DNA from: Kitasatospora griseola
Lineage (GTDB): Bacteria > Actinomycetota > Actinomycetes > Streptomycetales > Streptomycetaceae
DNA length: 64,000 nt
NCBI RefSeq assembly: GCF_014648555.1
Contig: NZ_BMRI01000013.1
Span: 97,605-161,604, forward strand
Direction: 5' to 3'
The translations under genes and the position numbers were made by a program. This document shows positions 7,449 through 16,116 of this stretch, one piece after another (position 1 is the first letter of the stretch; each line of letters starts with the position of its first letter). The notes under the pieces were generated by a model. It was given only the letters and a program-made list of their open reading frames with translations, ran no database searches and was not told the origin of the DNA.

Positions 7449-10286
7449 TCACCTCGCGGCCAACGCCTCGGCGACGTCCTTCCGTCCCACCCCGAGCTTC
7501 CGCAGCACACTCGCCACGTGGTGCTCGACCGTACGTGGGGACAGGAACAGCGCCTGCGCGATGTCCTGGTTGCTGGCCCCTTGTCCGACCAGCTCCGCGA
7601 CCTGCCGCTCGCGTGGCGACAGCGCCTCGCCGTAGCCCCGTCGGCCCGGCGACGCCATCCGCCCGAGGCCGAGGTCGCGCCGAACGTGCTGGCAGCGCGC
7701 CGCATCGGACGCGGCCCCGAGTGTCGTGAACGTCGCTTCCGCGGCGGCCAGCCGCTCGGCCGCGGCCTGCGCATCGTGTTCGGCCAGTACCCGGGCCAGC
7801 CGCTCCTCCGCGCGGGCGGCCTCGTACGGGCGACCGATCGCCCGCCACGCGTCCCGCGCCCGCCGGAAGGCCTCGGCCGCGCCGTCGTCCCCCGCGCCTC
7901 CGAGGCCGTCCAGCAAGTAGCCCCGGGCCAGTTCGAGCCCCGCGTGTGCGGCCGGTGCATCGACGCCCACCAATACCTCCGCCGCCTCCTCGGTGAGGTG
8001 TCGGGCGGCATCGATGTCGCCGACCGCTCGCGCGGTCTCGACCGCCAGCGGCAGCAGCTCCGCGCTACGCGCCCAGGCCCCCGCCTGACGCATGATCGCC
8101 ACGGCAGGTGCCACCACGACGGCAGCCTCCGCCCCACCGCGCTCGGCCAGTTCGAGCGCACCGAGACCGGCGGCTGCGCGGATGGCGGCGGTGACCTGCG
8201 ACTCCCGCTCGCCGTACCTGGCCGCGCTGGTGAACTCGGCCCTGGCCACCGACAGCCGCCCCCGTGCGGCTGCCAGCCGGCCCAGCAGCATGGCTCGTTC
8301 GGCGCCTGCCATCGCGACGTCCGGGAACTCCGTCCCCAGGGCGGCGAACCGCTCTTCGAGCCCCTGCCAGCGCCCGGCCAACCCGTCCAGGCGCAGCAGG
8401 GCGATCCGGCTGTAGCACTCCACATAGGCGATCGCCGCCTGCCGGGCCAGTGCTCGGCTCTCGGCGAGCAACCGACCCGCCCGCTGGTCGTGCCCGGTGT
8501 CGAGGGCGATGTCGCCGACGTTGTACAGCGCGCGGGTGGTCTGCCGGACCACCTCGGGGTTGGTGGAGTCGCGGGGCAGCCGGTCCAGTTCGGGCCACAG
8601 TTCGGGGTCGCCCTCGCGGGCCTGGAAGGTCAGCAGGGTGGCCCGGTAGGCGGCGGTGACCTCCTCGTCCGGCTCGACCTCCAGCGCGGCGGCGGCATGC
8701 GCCATCCGGTCCCGGGCGGCGGCTCCGGCGCCGTCGCGTTCGTTCATCGCCAGCGCCACCAGCGCCCGCGCCGCCCTGGCGGGACGCTCGGCGAGCTCGT
8801 CGGCGGCCCGCTCGATCTGCGCGAACCCCGCTCGGTCGCCGCCCTGCACCGCCATCCGCAGGCCCAGCGTCAGCCGGATCTCGCCCCGGTCGGCGATCGG
8901 CAGGCGCGGGTCGGCGATGATTCCGGCCAGCGCCGCAGTGCTGGCGGTGTCGTCGGCGGCGTTCGCGGTGATCGCCGACAGCGCCCGGGCGGCCCGCACT
9001 CGCCGCTCAGGGGCCAGCTCGGCCTCCGCGAGCAGTTCACGCAGCAGCAGACCCGCAGCCGCCGGGTCACCTTGTTCGGCCGCCTGCTCCGCCGCCGCTT
9101 CGGCCACCCGCTGCCAGGCCTCACGATCGCCGAGAGCCCGGGTGTGTTCGGCGATCCGGGCGAGCGGCCGCGGCTCGCGACCGTCCAGCACCGCGATGGC
9201 ACGCCGGTGAAGCGCCGACCGCAACGGCCCCGGAATGCGCCGGTACGCCACCCGCCGGGCAGGTTCGCCGTGGAATCCGTATCGGGCCGAAGTCGGCTCG
9301 GCCAGTACCCCCGCTCGCAGCGCCTCGACCAGGCCCGCCGACACCCGTTCGGCCGACAGCTGCGCCACCTCGCCGATCGTCTCCTCACCGGCCGACTCCT
9401 CCAGCACCGCGACCGTCTCCGCCACCGCGAGCGCGTCCGGGCCGAGCCTGGTCAGCCGTTCGACGACCGTGTCCCGCAGGCCCCGCGGCAGTTCGGCGGT
9501 GGCCAGTGCCGAAACCGGCTCCGTGTGCGGGCCGCTGGTGCGCAGAGCCGCCAGATCCTCCACGACGGCCGCCGGTAGGCCACCGGACCGTTCGCTCAGC
9601 ACCGCCGCCAGCTCGGGGGCCACGTCGGCGCCCCACTCCCTGGCGACCAGCTCCCGCACAGCTGTCTCTTCCAAGGGCCCGAGCTGGACCGCCCCGCCGG
9701 CCACCCCCGGCGGGCAGCGGTAGACCGCTCCCAGCACCGGCACACCCGCCTCCGTCTCCTCCGCCCGGTAGGTCACCACCAAGGACAGACCCGGCAGCGG
9801 ATCCCGTGCCAGCAGCAACAACAGGTCCCGACTCGCCCGGTCCGCCCACTGTGCGTCCTCGATCAGCAGCACCGCTCCGCCCAGCACACTGAGCAGCGCC
9901 CGCACGCCCTGCACCAGTCGGTACCGTTCGTCCCCGCCCGCTACCTCCTGCGGGAGCCACACCCCGAGATCCGGCAGCCACGGCCGAAGCGCGCCCGTGC
10001 TCGGCGGCAGTGGCGACACCTCTGACAGCAATGGGCCGCTGCGACGCAACGCATCGAGCACAGGCCCGTGCGGCACCGGTTCGGCGAGCGGGTGGCAATA
10101 CCCGGTCAGCACTCGCTCCGGCGCCACACCGGCCTCTGCCAGCGCCTGCCGGACCAACGCGGACTTCCCGGCACCGGCCTCGCCCTCCACCAGCACCACT
10201 GAAGGCGCCGCCCGCAATGCCCCGACCAGCCGCGCGAGCTCATGCCGCCGCCCGACGAACCCTGGCACGCCACCGACCCTCACCAC
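7449..10286 (-). CDS. Large LuxR-family ATPase regulator (LAL type)
   Basis: The 945-residue protein has an N-terminal AAA ATPase module with Walker A GEAGAGKS at about residues 35-42 and a Walker B-like VLLIEDAQWAD near residue 140. A long alpha-helical, alanine-rich repeat region follows, as in TPR-type LAL/MalT regulators. The C-terminal LuxR helix-turn-helix (LSPRERQVAELVGQGASNQD then SPRTVEHHVASVLRKLGV) spans the last 60 residues. Such proteins activate transcription upon binding an inducer and ATP. The start is a GTG at 10286. It stands alone; no neighbouring operon clearly suggests its target. Confidence 0.92.
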   Translation of the reverse strand: MVRVGGVPGFVGRRHELARLVGALRAAPSVVLVEGEAGAGKSALVRQALAEAGVAPERVLTGYCHPLAEPVPHGPVLDALRRSGPLLSEVSPLPPSTGALRPWLPDLGVWLPQEVAGGDERYRLVQGVRALLSVLGGAVLLIEDAQWADRASRDLLLLLARDPLPGLSLVVTYRAEETEAGVPVLGAVYRCPPGVAGGAVQLGPLEETAVRELVAREWGADVAPELAAVLSERSGGLPAAVVEDLAALRTSGPHTEPVSALATAELPRGLRDTVVERLTRLGPDALAVAETVAVLEESAGEETIGEVAQLSAERVSAGLVEALRAGVLAEPTSARYGFHGEPARRVAYRRIPGPLRSALHRRAIAVLDGREPRPLARIAEHTRALGDREAWQRVAEAAAEQAAEQGDPAAAGLLLRELLAEAELAPERRVRAARALSAITANAADDTASTAALAGIIADPRLPIADRGEIRLTLGLRMAVQGGDRAGFAQIERAADELAERPARAARALVALAMNERDGAGAAARDRMAHAAAALEVEPDEEVTAAYRATLLTFQAREGDPELWPELDRLPRDSTNPEVVRQTTRALYNVGDIALDTGHDQRAGRLLAESRALARQAAIAYVECYSRIALLRLDGLAGRWQGLEERFAALGTEFPDVAMAGAERAMLLGRLAAARGRLSVARAEFTSAARYGERESQVTAAIRAAAGLGALELAERGGAEAAVVVAPAVAIMRQAGAWARSAELLPLAVETARAVGDIDAARHLTEEAAEVLVGVDAPAAHAGLELARGYLLDGLGGAGDDGAAEAFRRARDAWRAIGRPYEAARAEERLARVLAEHDAQAAAERLAAAEATFTTLGAASDAARCQHVRRDLGLGRMASPGRRGYGEALSPRERQVAELVGQGASNQDIAQALFLSPRTVEHHVASVLRKLGVGRKDVAEALAAR

Positions 10287-10704
10287 TGCACACCTCCTCC
10301 GTCCACCCGGTCCGACCCCGTCCGCTTCGCCGACCTCACCAACCGGCCAGAGCGCGTTTCGTCCTCGCCGCCCATCATCCCTTGCCGCACCATCGACCCG
10401 ACCGGCTCCGCCCGTCGCCTTCCGCCGCCATCAACCCGGTCCGCTGGCCACCTCGGCATGTCGCTCGCAGACCGACCGCTCCGTCCACCGACACTTCCGG
10501 CCTCCAGATCCTCACAGCAGGGCCGGTCACCGCACGGCACCGTGCGTCACCGACCGCACATGTCGGCAACACCGGCTGCCAGACAGTCTGCGGCTGCCCT
10601 CTCGGGGCACCGCCACCGCGCCGTGTTGCGAGCCCGGTCGCTCCCTGGCGAGCATGAAGAGGCTGGGTGGAAGCTCACCCCGAGTGACGAGGACAGGTGC
10701 TGCT
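10287..10704. other. Non-coding gap of 418 bp
   Basis: This is the divergent spacer between the LuxR-family regulator and the DUF5709 gene, so it should hold both promoters. Open frames crossing it have no start signals or protein-like composition. I see no strong hairpin or recognisable operator. Confidence 0.4.
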
Positions 10705-11199
10705 ATGACCGACTGGGACGCCCAGGACCCGGAACCCGCCGAGGACGACGGCGTTCTCGAACCGGCCGACTCCCTGCTCACCGACCGGCTCGACGACGAC
10801 CCGTTGGACACGGGAGTCGTGCCTGCCGACTCGTACCACGGCGCGATCGCGTACGGCACGACGCCTGGAGAGGCTGCACGCGGGGAGTCCCTGGAGCAGT
10901 TGCTGTCCGAGGAGGAGCCCGACGAAGACCCCGAGGAGGTCGACGACCGCTGGACCGCCGGTCCGTCCCCGCGCGCCGGGCGCCTGGTCGAGGACGGAAT
11001 CGACACCGCAGGCTCCGACGTGGGCCCTGACGGCGGGGCGGCCAGCGCCGAGGAGGCCGCCGTGCACCTGGTCTACCCGGATGAGGACGCCGAGGCCGAG
11101 TTCGACGACGCAGCTCCCGACGAGCCGCTGCGCGAAGCAGTCCGCTTCACCGTCCTCGACGACCTGGCCGACCGGGTGCCCGACGACGACTACCGCTGA
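10705..11199 (+). CDS. DUF5709 acidic protein
   Basis: A 164-residue, extremely acidic and probably disordered protein. It has the landmarks of the actinobacterial DUF5709 family: an N-terminal Asp/Glu-rich stretch, DGVLEPADSLLTDRLDDDPLD, AIAYGTTPGEAARGESLEQLL and a C-terminal EEAAVHLV segment. The ATG at 10705 lies nine bases after a weak GAGGACAGG site. No function is known for the family. There is no signal peptide or membrane segment, so it is cytoplasmic. It stands alone, convergent with the amidohydrolase gene. Confidence 0.85.
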   Translation: MTDWDAQDPEPAEDDGVLEPADSLLTDRLDDDPLDTGVVPADSYHGAIAYGTTPGEAARGESLEQLLSEEEPDEDPEEVDDRWTAGPSPRAGRLVEDGIDTAGSDVGPDGGAASAEEAAVHLVYPDEDAEAEFDDAAPDEPLREAVRFTVLDDLADRVPDDDYR

Positions 11200-11233
11200 C
11201 GCTCAGCGCCCTGTACCGGCCCTCCGCCCGTCC

Positions 11234-11986
11234 TCACTTGCTCATCTCCACCTCCAGGTCGGCCACCAGCAGCTTCGGCCCAGTCTCGTCCGCCTCTGCC
11301 ACCAACGTCCCGTCCGGCGCCCAGGCAGCACTGCCGCCGCAGCCCGTCCACGGTCCGGCGACGCCGACGTGATTGGCCAACATCACGTGCATGCCGGTCG
11401 TCTTCGCGATCGATGGATGCACTGTCCGCCGCTCTTCCCGCCCGCCTCCGGTGCCGTACAGCGAACTGGCGAGATGAACCTGGCACCCCAGCGCCGCATT
11501 TCGCTCTACCACTTCGGGAAAGTGGTTGTCGAAGCACGTGGCGAGCGAGTATCCGACCCCGTCCAGCCAGAACCTGCCACCGCCGCTGCCTGCCGTGAAC
11601 ACCTCCTGCTCGTTGTCGTACAGATGCTCCTTCGCGTACGTCGTCACCAGAGCTCCGTCCGGCCCGTACACGGTGCTGACGATCTGCGGCTGATCCTCGG
11701 GCCCCGCAGCAACGCCATTGACCACCACGGCTATGCCGATGCCACGCATCGGATCGAGTCGCACATCGTCCGGCTCCGTCCACAGCCGCCGATCCGCAGC
11801 GATCATCGCCAGCTCATATCCCGTGAGGCACAGCTCCGGCCCGAACATCACGGCCGCACCGGCCTCCCGCGCTTTCCGCGCCAGCGCCGTGATCCGTCCG
11901 ACGTTCGCTTCCACATCTCCCGGCACACACTCGAACTGCGCCGCCGCCACCCGAACCTGCCCAGGCACGCTGTCTTTGCCCGCCAC
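11234..11986 (-). CDS. Carbon-nitrogen hydrolase (nitrilase superfamily)
   Basis: The 250-residue protein has the full nitrilase-type catalytic triad: Glu51 in FGPELCLTGYE, Lys119 in YAKEHLYD and Cys151 in LATCFDNHFPE. The length is that of single-domain omega-amidase or amidohydrolase members, which cleave non-peptide C-N bonds. The start is a GTG at 11986. The late motif HVMLANHVG fits the branch of aliphatic amide hydrolases. The physiological substrate cannot be told. It is transcribed in the same direction as the kinase and MATE genes to its right, but 94 bp separate it from the kinase. Confidence 0.9.
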   Translation of the reverse strand: MAGKDSVPGQVRVAAAQFECVPGDVEANVGRITALARKAREAGAAVMFGPELCLTGYELAMIAADRRLWTEPDDVRLDPMRGIGIAVVVNGVAAGPEDQPQIVSTVYGPDGALVTTYAKEHLYDNEQEVFTAGSGGGRFWLDGVGYSLATCFDNHFPEVVERNAALGCQVHLASSLYGTGGGREERRTVHPSIAKTTGMHVMLANHVGVAGPWTGCGGSAAWAPDGTLVAEADETGPKLLVADLEVEMSK

Positions 11987-12080
11987 CCTGGCACTCCCCT
12001 TCTTGACCGACCGCCACTGCCGACCCTGGCTCAGCCTAAGGTCTCACTGCTCCTTCACCGCCTGTCCCGGATCGCGGGTG

Positions 12081-12653
12081 CTACCGTCCTGCGCCTGCCC
12101 GGAGACGCTCGAAGGCGGTCCAGCCCGACTGGTTCGGAAGAAACGCTTTGATCTGCTCCGCGCATTCACGCGGCGAGTACGCCCCGCTGTCACATTCGAG
12201 GTCGTAGTCGCCGTGACGGTGCACCAGGTCGTACTGCTGGGCTGCCAGACCGGATGGCCGGTCACCCCGCGCGGTCTCACGTCGCGTCAGTTCCCGCACG
12301 TCGCAGCGGACCCCGACGAACAGGACCTGATAGGGACTGAGAACGTCCAAGCAGTCCGCAAGCCGCCACGGTTCGCTCAGGACGTGGTCGACGATCACGC
12401 TGTTGCCGGCTTCCACCATCGCAGCGATCGATCGATGGAATCCCATCCTGGTCCGCTTCAGCGCTTCGTCGAACTGGGCCTGCTCCATCGCACGCTTGGT
12501 CCGCATGGCGTTGAACATGTCGACGCCGAGATGGAACCAGACCTCGTCGTCGAGGAGGTCCAGCAACTCATCCGCGATGCTCGACTTCCCCGAACTGGAC
12601 GTGCCGTTGAGGAAGATGATGCGTCCCACTGCCTCACCCATGTGACCATCCAT
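12081..12653 (-). CDS. Chloramphenicol phosphotransferase-like kinase
   Basis: The 190-residue P-loop protein resembles the CPT family, first known from chloramphenicol self-resistance in Streptomyces venezuelae. Walker A is GTSSSGKS at residues 17-24 within RIIFLNGTSSSGKSSIA. The acidic HLGVDMFNAM and SVIVDHVL segments, and VLFVGVRCDVRELTRRETARGDR (the lid region with arginines), follow in family order. ATG 12653 is used here; the ATG at 12641 is an alternative. Close homologs are often annotated as CPT without evidence of chloramphenicol activity, so the substrate is open. The MATE exporter upstream on the same strand makes a drug or toxic-metabolite role attractive. Confidence 0.85.
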   Translation of the reverse strand: MDGHMGEAVGRIIFLNGTSSSGKSSIADELLDLLDDEVWFHLGVDMFNAMRTKRAMEQAQFDEALKRTRMGFHRSIAAMVEAGNSVIVDHVLSEPWRLADCLDVLSPYQVLFVGVRCDVRELTRRETARGDRPSGLAAQQYDLVHRHGDYDLECDSGAYSPRECAEQIKAFLPNQSGWTAFERLRAGAGR

Positions 12654-12711
12654 GTCGCTCGCCGTCTCTGTACTTCCCCGGACCCGATGCTCGGTGCGCC
12701 CGTCAGCGTCC

Positions 12712-14040
12712 TCAGCCGCGACGTATCAGGAACCGTGCGCTGAACCAGAGACTGACGAACCCCAGCAGGTTCCCGGTCGCGGTCAACCTTGCCAGATCAC
12801 CGCTTGTCACCTGCCCCGGCATCAGGAACGCCGCGGCCACCATCAGCGCGAAGTACACCGCGTTCAGCGTGAACGCCATGCCGGCCCGGCCGATCTGTTC
12901 CAGGTAGGTCAGCAGCGCCAGCGTTCCGCCGAACAATGCCAGCGTCGGCCCGGTCCAGGCGAAGTACTCGGCTGTCACTGCAGCCGTCGCCCGGTCGCTC
13001 GTCAGAGCCCCGGCTATCGCTCCCCGGAACAGGAAGACACCTGCGCCGATCACCAGGTACGGCGGGAGGGACAGCCGCAGGGTTGTGGTCAGGCCGGCAA
13101 GGCTGATGCCCTGTCGGTTCTCACCCGGCGTCAGCGTCACGGCGATTGCCGCGCCCGAACCGATCGCCAGAGCGACCACCATCACCAACGAACTTGCCAT
13201 CTGCCCGAGGCTGAACCCGGCGACTTCGGTGGGCCCGGCGGACTGCAGTACCGTCAAATATCCGAGCGTGGCCGCCGAGAGCAGCAGGAACGTGGCAGCA
13301 ACCGGCGCGCCGAGCTTCCAGACCTCCCCGGCTGCCTGTCGATCCCCTCGAAGCACAGGCCACCCAAGTCCCTTCCGCCTCAGCACGATTGCGGTGACTG
13401 CCCCCACGAGCACTGTGGCCGGCAGGCCCCCGATCGGGACGGCCAGAACCCCGAGCCCGGTCGCCCAGTGGAGCGCGGTCATTCCCGCGATGGAAAGGAC
13501 GGTGAACGCGACGCCGAGCCAGGCAGCTGCCCCGGTGAACCCGAGACCCCGCAGCACTCCCGCCCCCAGGTAGGGGATCAGGCCGACAGCGCTGCTCACT
13601 GCTGTCGCAACGATGAACACCATCACCGGCCGCTGCTCGTCCGATGCCACCCCCAGCACCGCCGGCACGGCACCAGGTGCCACTGCCACGACTGCCGCCT
13701 GAAGCAGTAACAGGCTTCCGCCTGCGACGAAGAAGGTCGGAACGGACTTGAGCGCCTCCCTGTGTCGACCGCTGCTTGCCGCACGACCTGCCGATACCTG
13801 TGCAGCGACCACCAGGCCCTCCGTCACGGCCAACGCGAGATACCCGATCGGCGTGTAGACCGAGCGAACGTAAAGAGCCTCGCCGCCCAAGCGCCCCAGA
13901 AACGCGACCGTCCAAGCCTGGAGCACCAGACCTGCGGCAAGCCCGACCAGGATCGACCCGGCCAGGCGCACCGTCGGTGCGCTCAGTCCATGCGCGGCTG
14001 ACCTGCGGGATGCAGGCTCCGCGGAAAATTCCACGACCAC
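12712..14040 (-). CDS. MATE-family efflux transporter
   Basis: The 442-residue membrane protein has about twelve hydrophobic segments in two MatE halves, with EGLVVAAQVSAGRAASSGR in the first and FSLGQMASSLVMVVALAIGSGAAIAV in the second. MATE proteins export cationic drugs or metabolites using Na+ or H+. I place the start at the GTG at 14040, five bases after a perfect AGGAGG. The GTG at 14046 overlaps that site and is less likely. The gene lies downstream of an AT-rich region and upstream of the CPT-like kinase on the same strand, suggesting a small resistance group. Confidence 0.9.
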   Translation of the reverse strand: MVVEFSAEPASRRSAAHGLSAPTVRLAGSILVGLAAGLVLQAWTVAFLGRLGGEALYVRSVYTPIGYLALAVTEGLVVAAQVSAGRAASSGRHREALKSVPTFFVAGGSLLLLQAAVVAVAPGAVPAVLGVASDEQRPVMVFIVATAVSSAVGLIPYLGAGVLRGLGFTGAAAWLGVAFTVLSIAGMTALHWATGLGVLAVPIGGLPATVLVGAVTAIVLRRKGLGWPVLRGDRQAAGEVWKLGAPVAATFLLLSAATLGYLTVLQSAGPTEVAGFSLGQMASSLVMVVALAIGSGAAIAVTLTPGENRQGISLAGLTTTLRLSLPPYLVIGAGVFLFRGAIAGALTSDRATAAVTAEYFAWTGPTLALFGGTLALLTYLEQIGRAGMAFTLNAVYFALMVAAAFLMPGQVTSGDLARLTATGNLLGFVSLWFSARFLIRRG

Positions 14041-14596
14041 TGCCACCTCCTAATTCTTCTGAAATTTCCCTGCCGACCGCCGAGGCCGCCGGCGCGGCCG
14101 ACCGTAGCGAGATTTCTCAAACAATTCAACATTTAAATTCCTCTCCGATCAGAATGAAAATCAGTCCGCCGCCGCCTGCACCCACAGGCCGGCCTGCGGA
14201 ACCCTCGACACCGACGCGCGGACGGATCCAATGACCATCGAGCCGAGACGCCCCTTGCGCGGCGGGGAGATCCGATCCACCGCAACCGGAGGCGGCTTCG
14301 CCCTCAGTGGCCGCACCTGGCCCTCGGCGCCTCCGCGGGACAGCTCGCACCACCCTTAACGGCCGGTACCTGCCAGCGCCGGCCTTCCAAGCCGCCCACT
14401 CATCGACCGACACCTCCCCTTGGATTCAACACCGCCATGGGCATTTCTACCTTCGCCAGATCGACGCCAACCTCCCTAGCCGCCAATATCTCCGGAACCA
14501 CTCTTTCGAGTAATTCACCGTAACCTGCCCGTTTGTCCGGTGCATCAGACCACCAATCCTGCCTTCGCGTCGCCGCCAGCCGCCCCGACCGGTGGT

Positions 14597-14623
14597 TTCC
14601 GAGATCGCTCAGAGATCTCGGAA
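14597..14623. promoter_or_regulatory. Perfect 10-bp inverted repeat upstream of the GNAT gene
   Basis: The arms TTCCGAGATC (14597-14606) and GATCTCGGAA (14614-14623) are perfectly complementary and separated by 7 bases. The site lies 18 bp upstream of a candidate -35 box. Its size and symmetry suit a dimeric repressor or activator operator, although a hairpin in a transcript is also possible. Confidence 0.5.
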
Positions 14624-14641
14624 GAAGTGCCGGAAAATAAT

Positions 14642-14671
14642 TTGCGGACCGTCGGCCGGTCTTTCTAAGAT
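14642..14671 (+). promoter_or_regulatory. Candidate sigma-70-type promoter for the GNAT gene
   Basis: TTGCGG (14642-14647) and TAAGAT (14666-14671) are separated by 18 bases and resemble the HrdB-type -35 and -10 consensus. Transcription from here would give a leader of roughly 230 bases ahead of the GNAT start, containing the leader-peptide frame. Confidence 0.4.
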
Positions 14672-14772
14672 CCGGGACACTGACGGTGGATCAGCTCCAT
14701 CGACGGTCTGGCAGTGACTCATTGGCGACCTGGCACTGCACGCACGCTGTCAGGGTTTCGAGAGGAGGTCCC

Positions 14773-14832
14773 GTGGTGGTGCCGATAGTTCATCTCCCTC
14801 CCACGGCGCACCCGACTCGTGCGACCGCCTGA
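14773..14832 (+). CDS. Leader-peptide candidate, 19 residues
   Basis: A near-perfect Shine-Dalgarno sequence (GAGGAGGT, 14762-14769) precedes three consecutive GTG codons, the first at 14773. The frame encodes 19 residues, begins VVVPIVHLPP, is rich in Pro and Thr, and ends at TGA 14830-14832, 77 bases before the GNAT start. Such a strong initiation signal on so short a frame is characteristic of ribosome-mediated attenuation upstream of antibiotic-response genes. The frame stays open further upstream, so a longer product cannot be excluded. Confidence 0.4.
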   Translation: MVVPIVHLPPTAHPTRATA

Positions 14833-14909
14833 TCCGTCTCCACTTCAACGGTCATCATGCGTCGCAACGATCGGGCTCGCCTCCCACCCTTCCCTGTCCC
14901 GGAGGCACT

Positions 14910-15914
14910 GTGATCTTCCGTCCGATCCTTTCCCAGGAGCTTGACGCTGTCCTCTCCTGCATCCAGCTCGACCCGTCCACCATGGTCTCCGCCGATGTCG
15001 TCCGCGCCCGGCTTGCCGAAGGCGAGTACCGTCCGGAGTGGATCTGGATTGCCGAGGCACGGCCCGAGCGAATGCCGTTGGTGGTCGCCGTTTGGTGGGG
15101 CATGCCCGGCGATGCTCGCCCCCGAAGCCTGGACGCCCTGTTCATCACCGGCGCTCCATCGGCTCGCGCCACTCTCGATGCGCAAGGTTTGCAGCCACCC
15201 CCGCTGTCCGGTGACTCTCGCACCGCAGCTGCTGCCGCCCTCCTTGGGGCTGCCCACCAGGGCTTCGCCGCTGACGGCCTCGCTGTCCCGCCGGACTACC
15301 ATCTGTTTCTGCCGCCGACCTGGCGTGGTCAGCCCGAGGCTGCCGCAGCAGTGGAGTGGCGCCGCGAGGCAGCGAAAGCGGCCGGCCTTCGCCGTTCCAC
15401 CGAGCGTCTCCGTTTCGAGTGGACTGCGGAACGGCCGGTGCCCACCCTGTCGGACCGACTGGTGTTCACGCCGGAGCCCGACGACGAGGTGTTCGTCGAT
15501 CTCTTCCGCCGAGTCCTGCCCGGCAGCCTGGACGCAGCCACCACACACAAGGCGCTGCTTCTCGGGCCGGAGGAACAGGCCCGGAACGATGTCGCCTTCT
15601 ACCACCACGACATGCTCGGTGAGCGCTCCTGGTGGCGAATAGCTCGAACGTCCAGCGGGCAGGTGGTCGGCTTCGGGATCCCGTCACGCAACCCCACTGC
15701 GCCTGTAGTGGGCTATCTCGGAGTCCTTCCCGAATTCCGCGGACGGGGCTTCGTGGCCGAGATCCTCGCCGAAGTCACCAGAGTCCTCGCCGACGAGGCC
15801 AAGGAGTCCGTCGTCCGTGCCGACACGGACCTCACCAACCACCCCATGATTGCCGCCTTCGAGCTGCTCGGTTACCGCGAAACAGCGCGCCGACTCGTTC
15901 TCTCCGCGGACTGA
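14910..15914 (+). CDS. GNAT-family N-acetyltransferase (two-domain)
   Basis: The 334-residue protein is about twice the length of a single GNAT domain. The C-terminal half holds a clear acetyl-CoA site (VVGYLGVLPEFRGRGFVAEIL, residues about 265-285) and the late motif TNHPMIAAFELLGYRE. The N-terminal half (to about residue 150) is probably a degenerate GNAT domain. The GTG at 14910 follows CGGAGG by four bases. The substrate is unknown. The CPT-like kinase, MATE exporter and a leader peptide nearby suggest detoxification of a drug or metabolite. Confidence 0.88.
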   Translation: MIFRPILSQELDAVLSCIQLDPSTMVSADVVRARLAEGEYRPEWIWIAEARPERMPLVVAVWWGMPGDARPRSLDALFITGAPSARATLDAQGLQPPPLSGDSRTAAAAALLGAAHQGFAADGLAVPPDYHLFLPPTWRGQPEAAAAVEWRREAAKAAGLRRSTERLRFEWTAERPVPTLSDRLVFTPEPDDEVFVDLFRRVLPGSLDAATTHKALLLGPEEQARNDVAFYHHDMLGERSWWRIARTSSGQVVGFGIPSRNPTAPVVGYLGVLPEFRGRGFVAEILAEVTRVLADEAKESVVRADTDLTNHPMIAAFELLGYRETARRLVLSAD

Positions 15915-15956
15915 TCAGCTCACTCGTATCCGGTCCGCTTGGCCAGCCATGTCTGC

Positions 15957-16012
15957 CATCGGCTGAACGGCACGCCCACACCGCCGCTGTCCGGCGTTCC
16001 GTTCAGCCGATG
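15957..16012. terminator. Long stem-loop after the GNAT gene
   Basis: Perfect 14-bp arms (15957-15970 and 15999-16012) are extended inward, across a single mismatch, by another 5 bp (ACGCC at 15972-15976 with GGCGT at 15993-15997). It begins 43 bases after the GNAT stop and lies between convergent genes, so it is probably a bidirectional terminator. Confidence 0.7.
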
Positions 16013-16116
16013 CTCGTCCTGGCCAATTCCTGACCCGCCGTCCCGTCTTCCAGGGAATGGAGCGCGGCATCAAGTACGACTTCCTGCACAGCACCCCGCG
16101 AGAGCCGCTGTCCGGC

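Larger units (their letters stand above)
14400..14690 (-). pseudogene. Possible gene remnant without a start codon
   Basis: A 96-codon frame is open between an upstream TGA (14691-14693) and its own TGA (14400-14402). The translation looks like protein, with phrases such as QDWWSDAPDKRAGYGELLER and ILAAREVGVDLAKVEM. It contains a TTA codon (14511-14513), AGA, ATA and other codons rare in this genome. There is no ATG or GTG near its beginning and no ribosome binding site. It could be the 3' end of a decayed or foreign gene. It overlaps the GNAT promoter candidate on the other strand. I do not recognise the family. Confidence 0.35.
14041..14909. other. 869-bp AT-rich intergenic region
   Basis: This divergent spacer between the MATE and GNAT genes is far richer in A+T than the rest of the window (for example 14040-14160 and 14500-14680). 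It carries the MATE ribosome binding site at its left end. On the minus strand there is a protein-like open frame without a start (14400-14690). On the plus strand there are a 10-bp inverted repeat, a candidate promoter and a leader-peptide candidate before the GNAT gene, each listed separately. The composition suggests acquired or regulatory DNA. Confidence 0.6.

Noticed and set aside
5394-9578. 1394-codon open frame crossing several genes
   Set aside because: Arg/Pro-rich shadow of genes on both strands; it includes no recognisable domain.
14126-14413. 95-codon minus-strand frame in the AT-rich gap
   Set aside because: Arg/Gly-rich and of random composition after its first residues; the start overlaps a TGA/ATG junction but no family or coding bias supports it.
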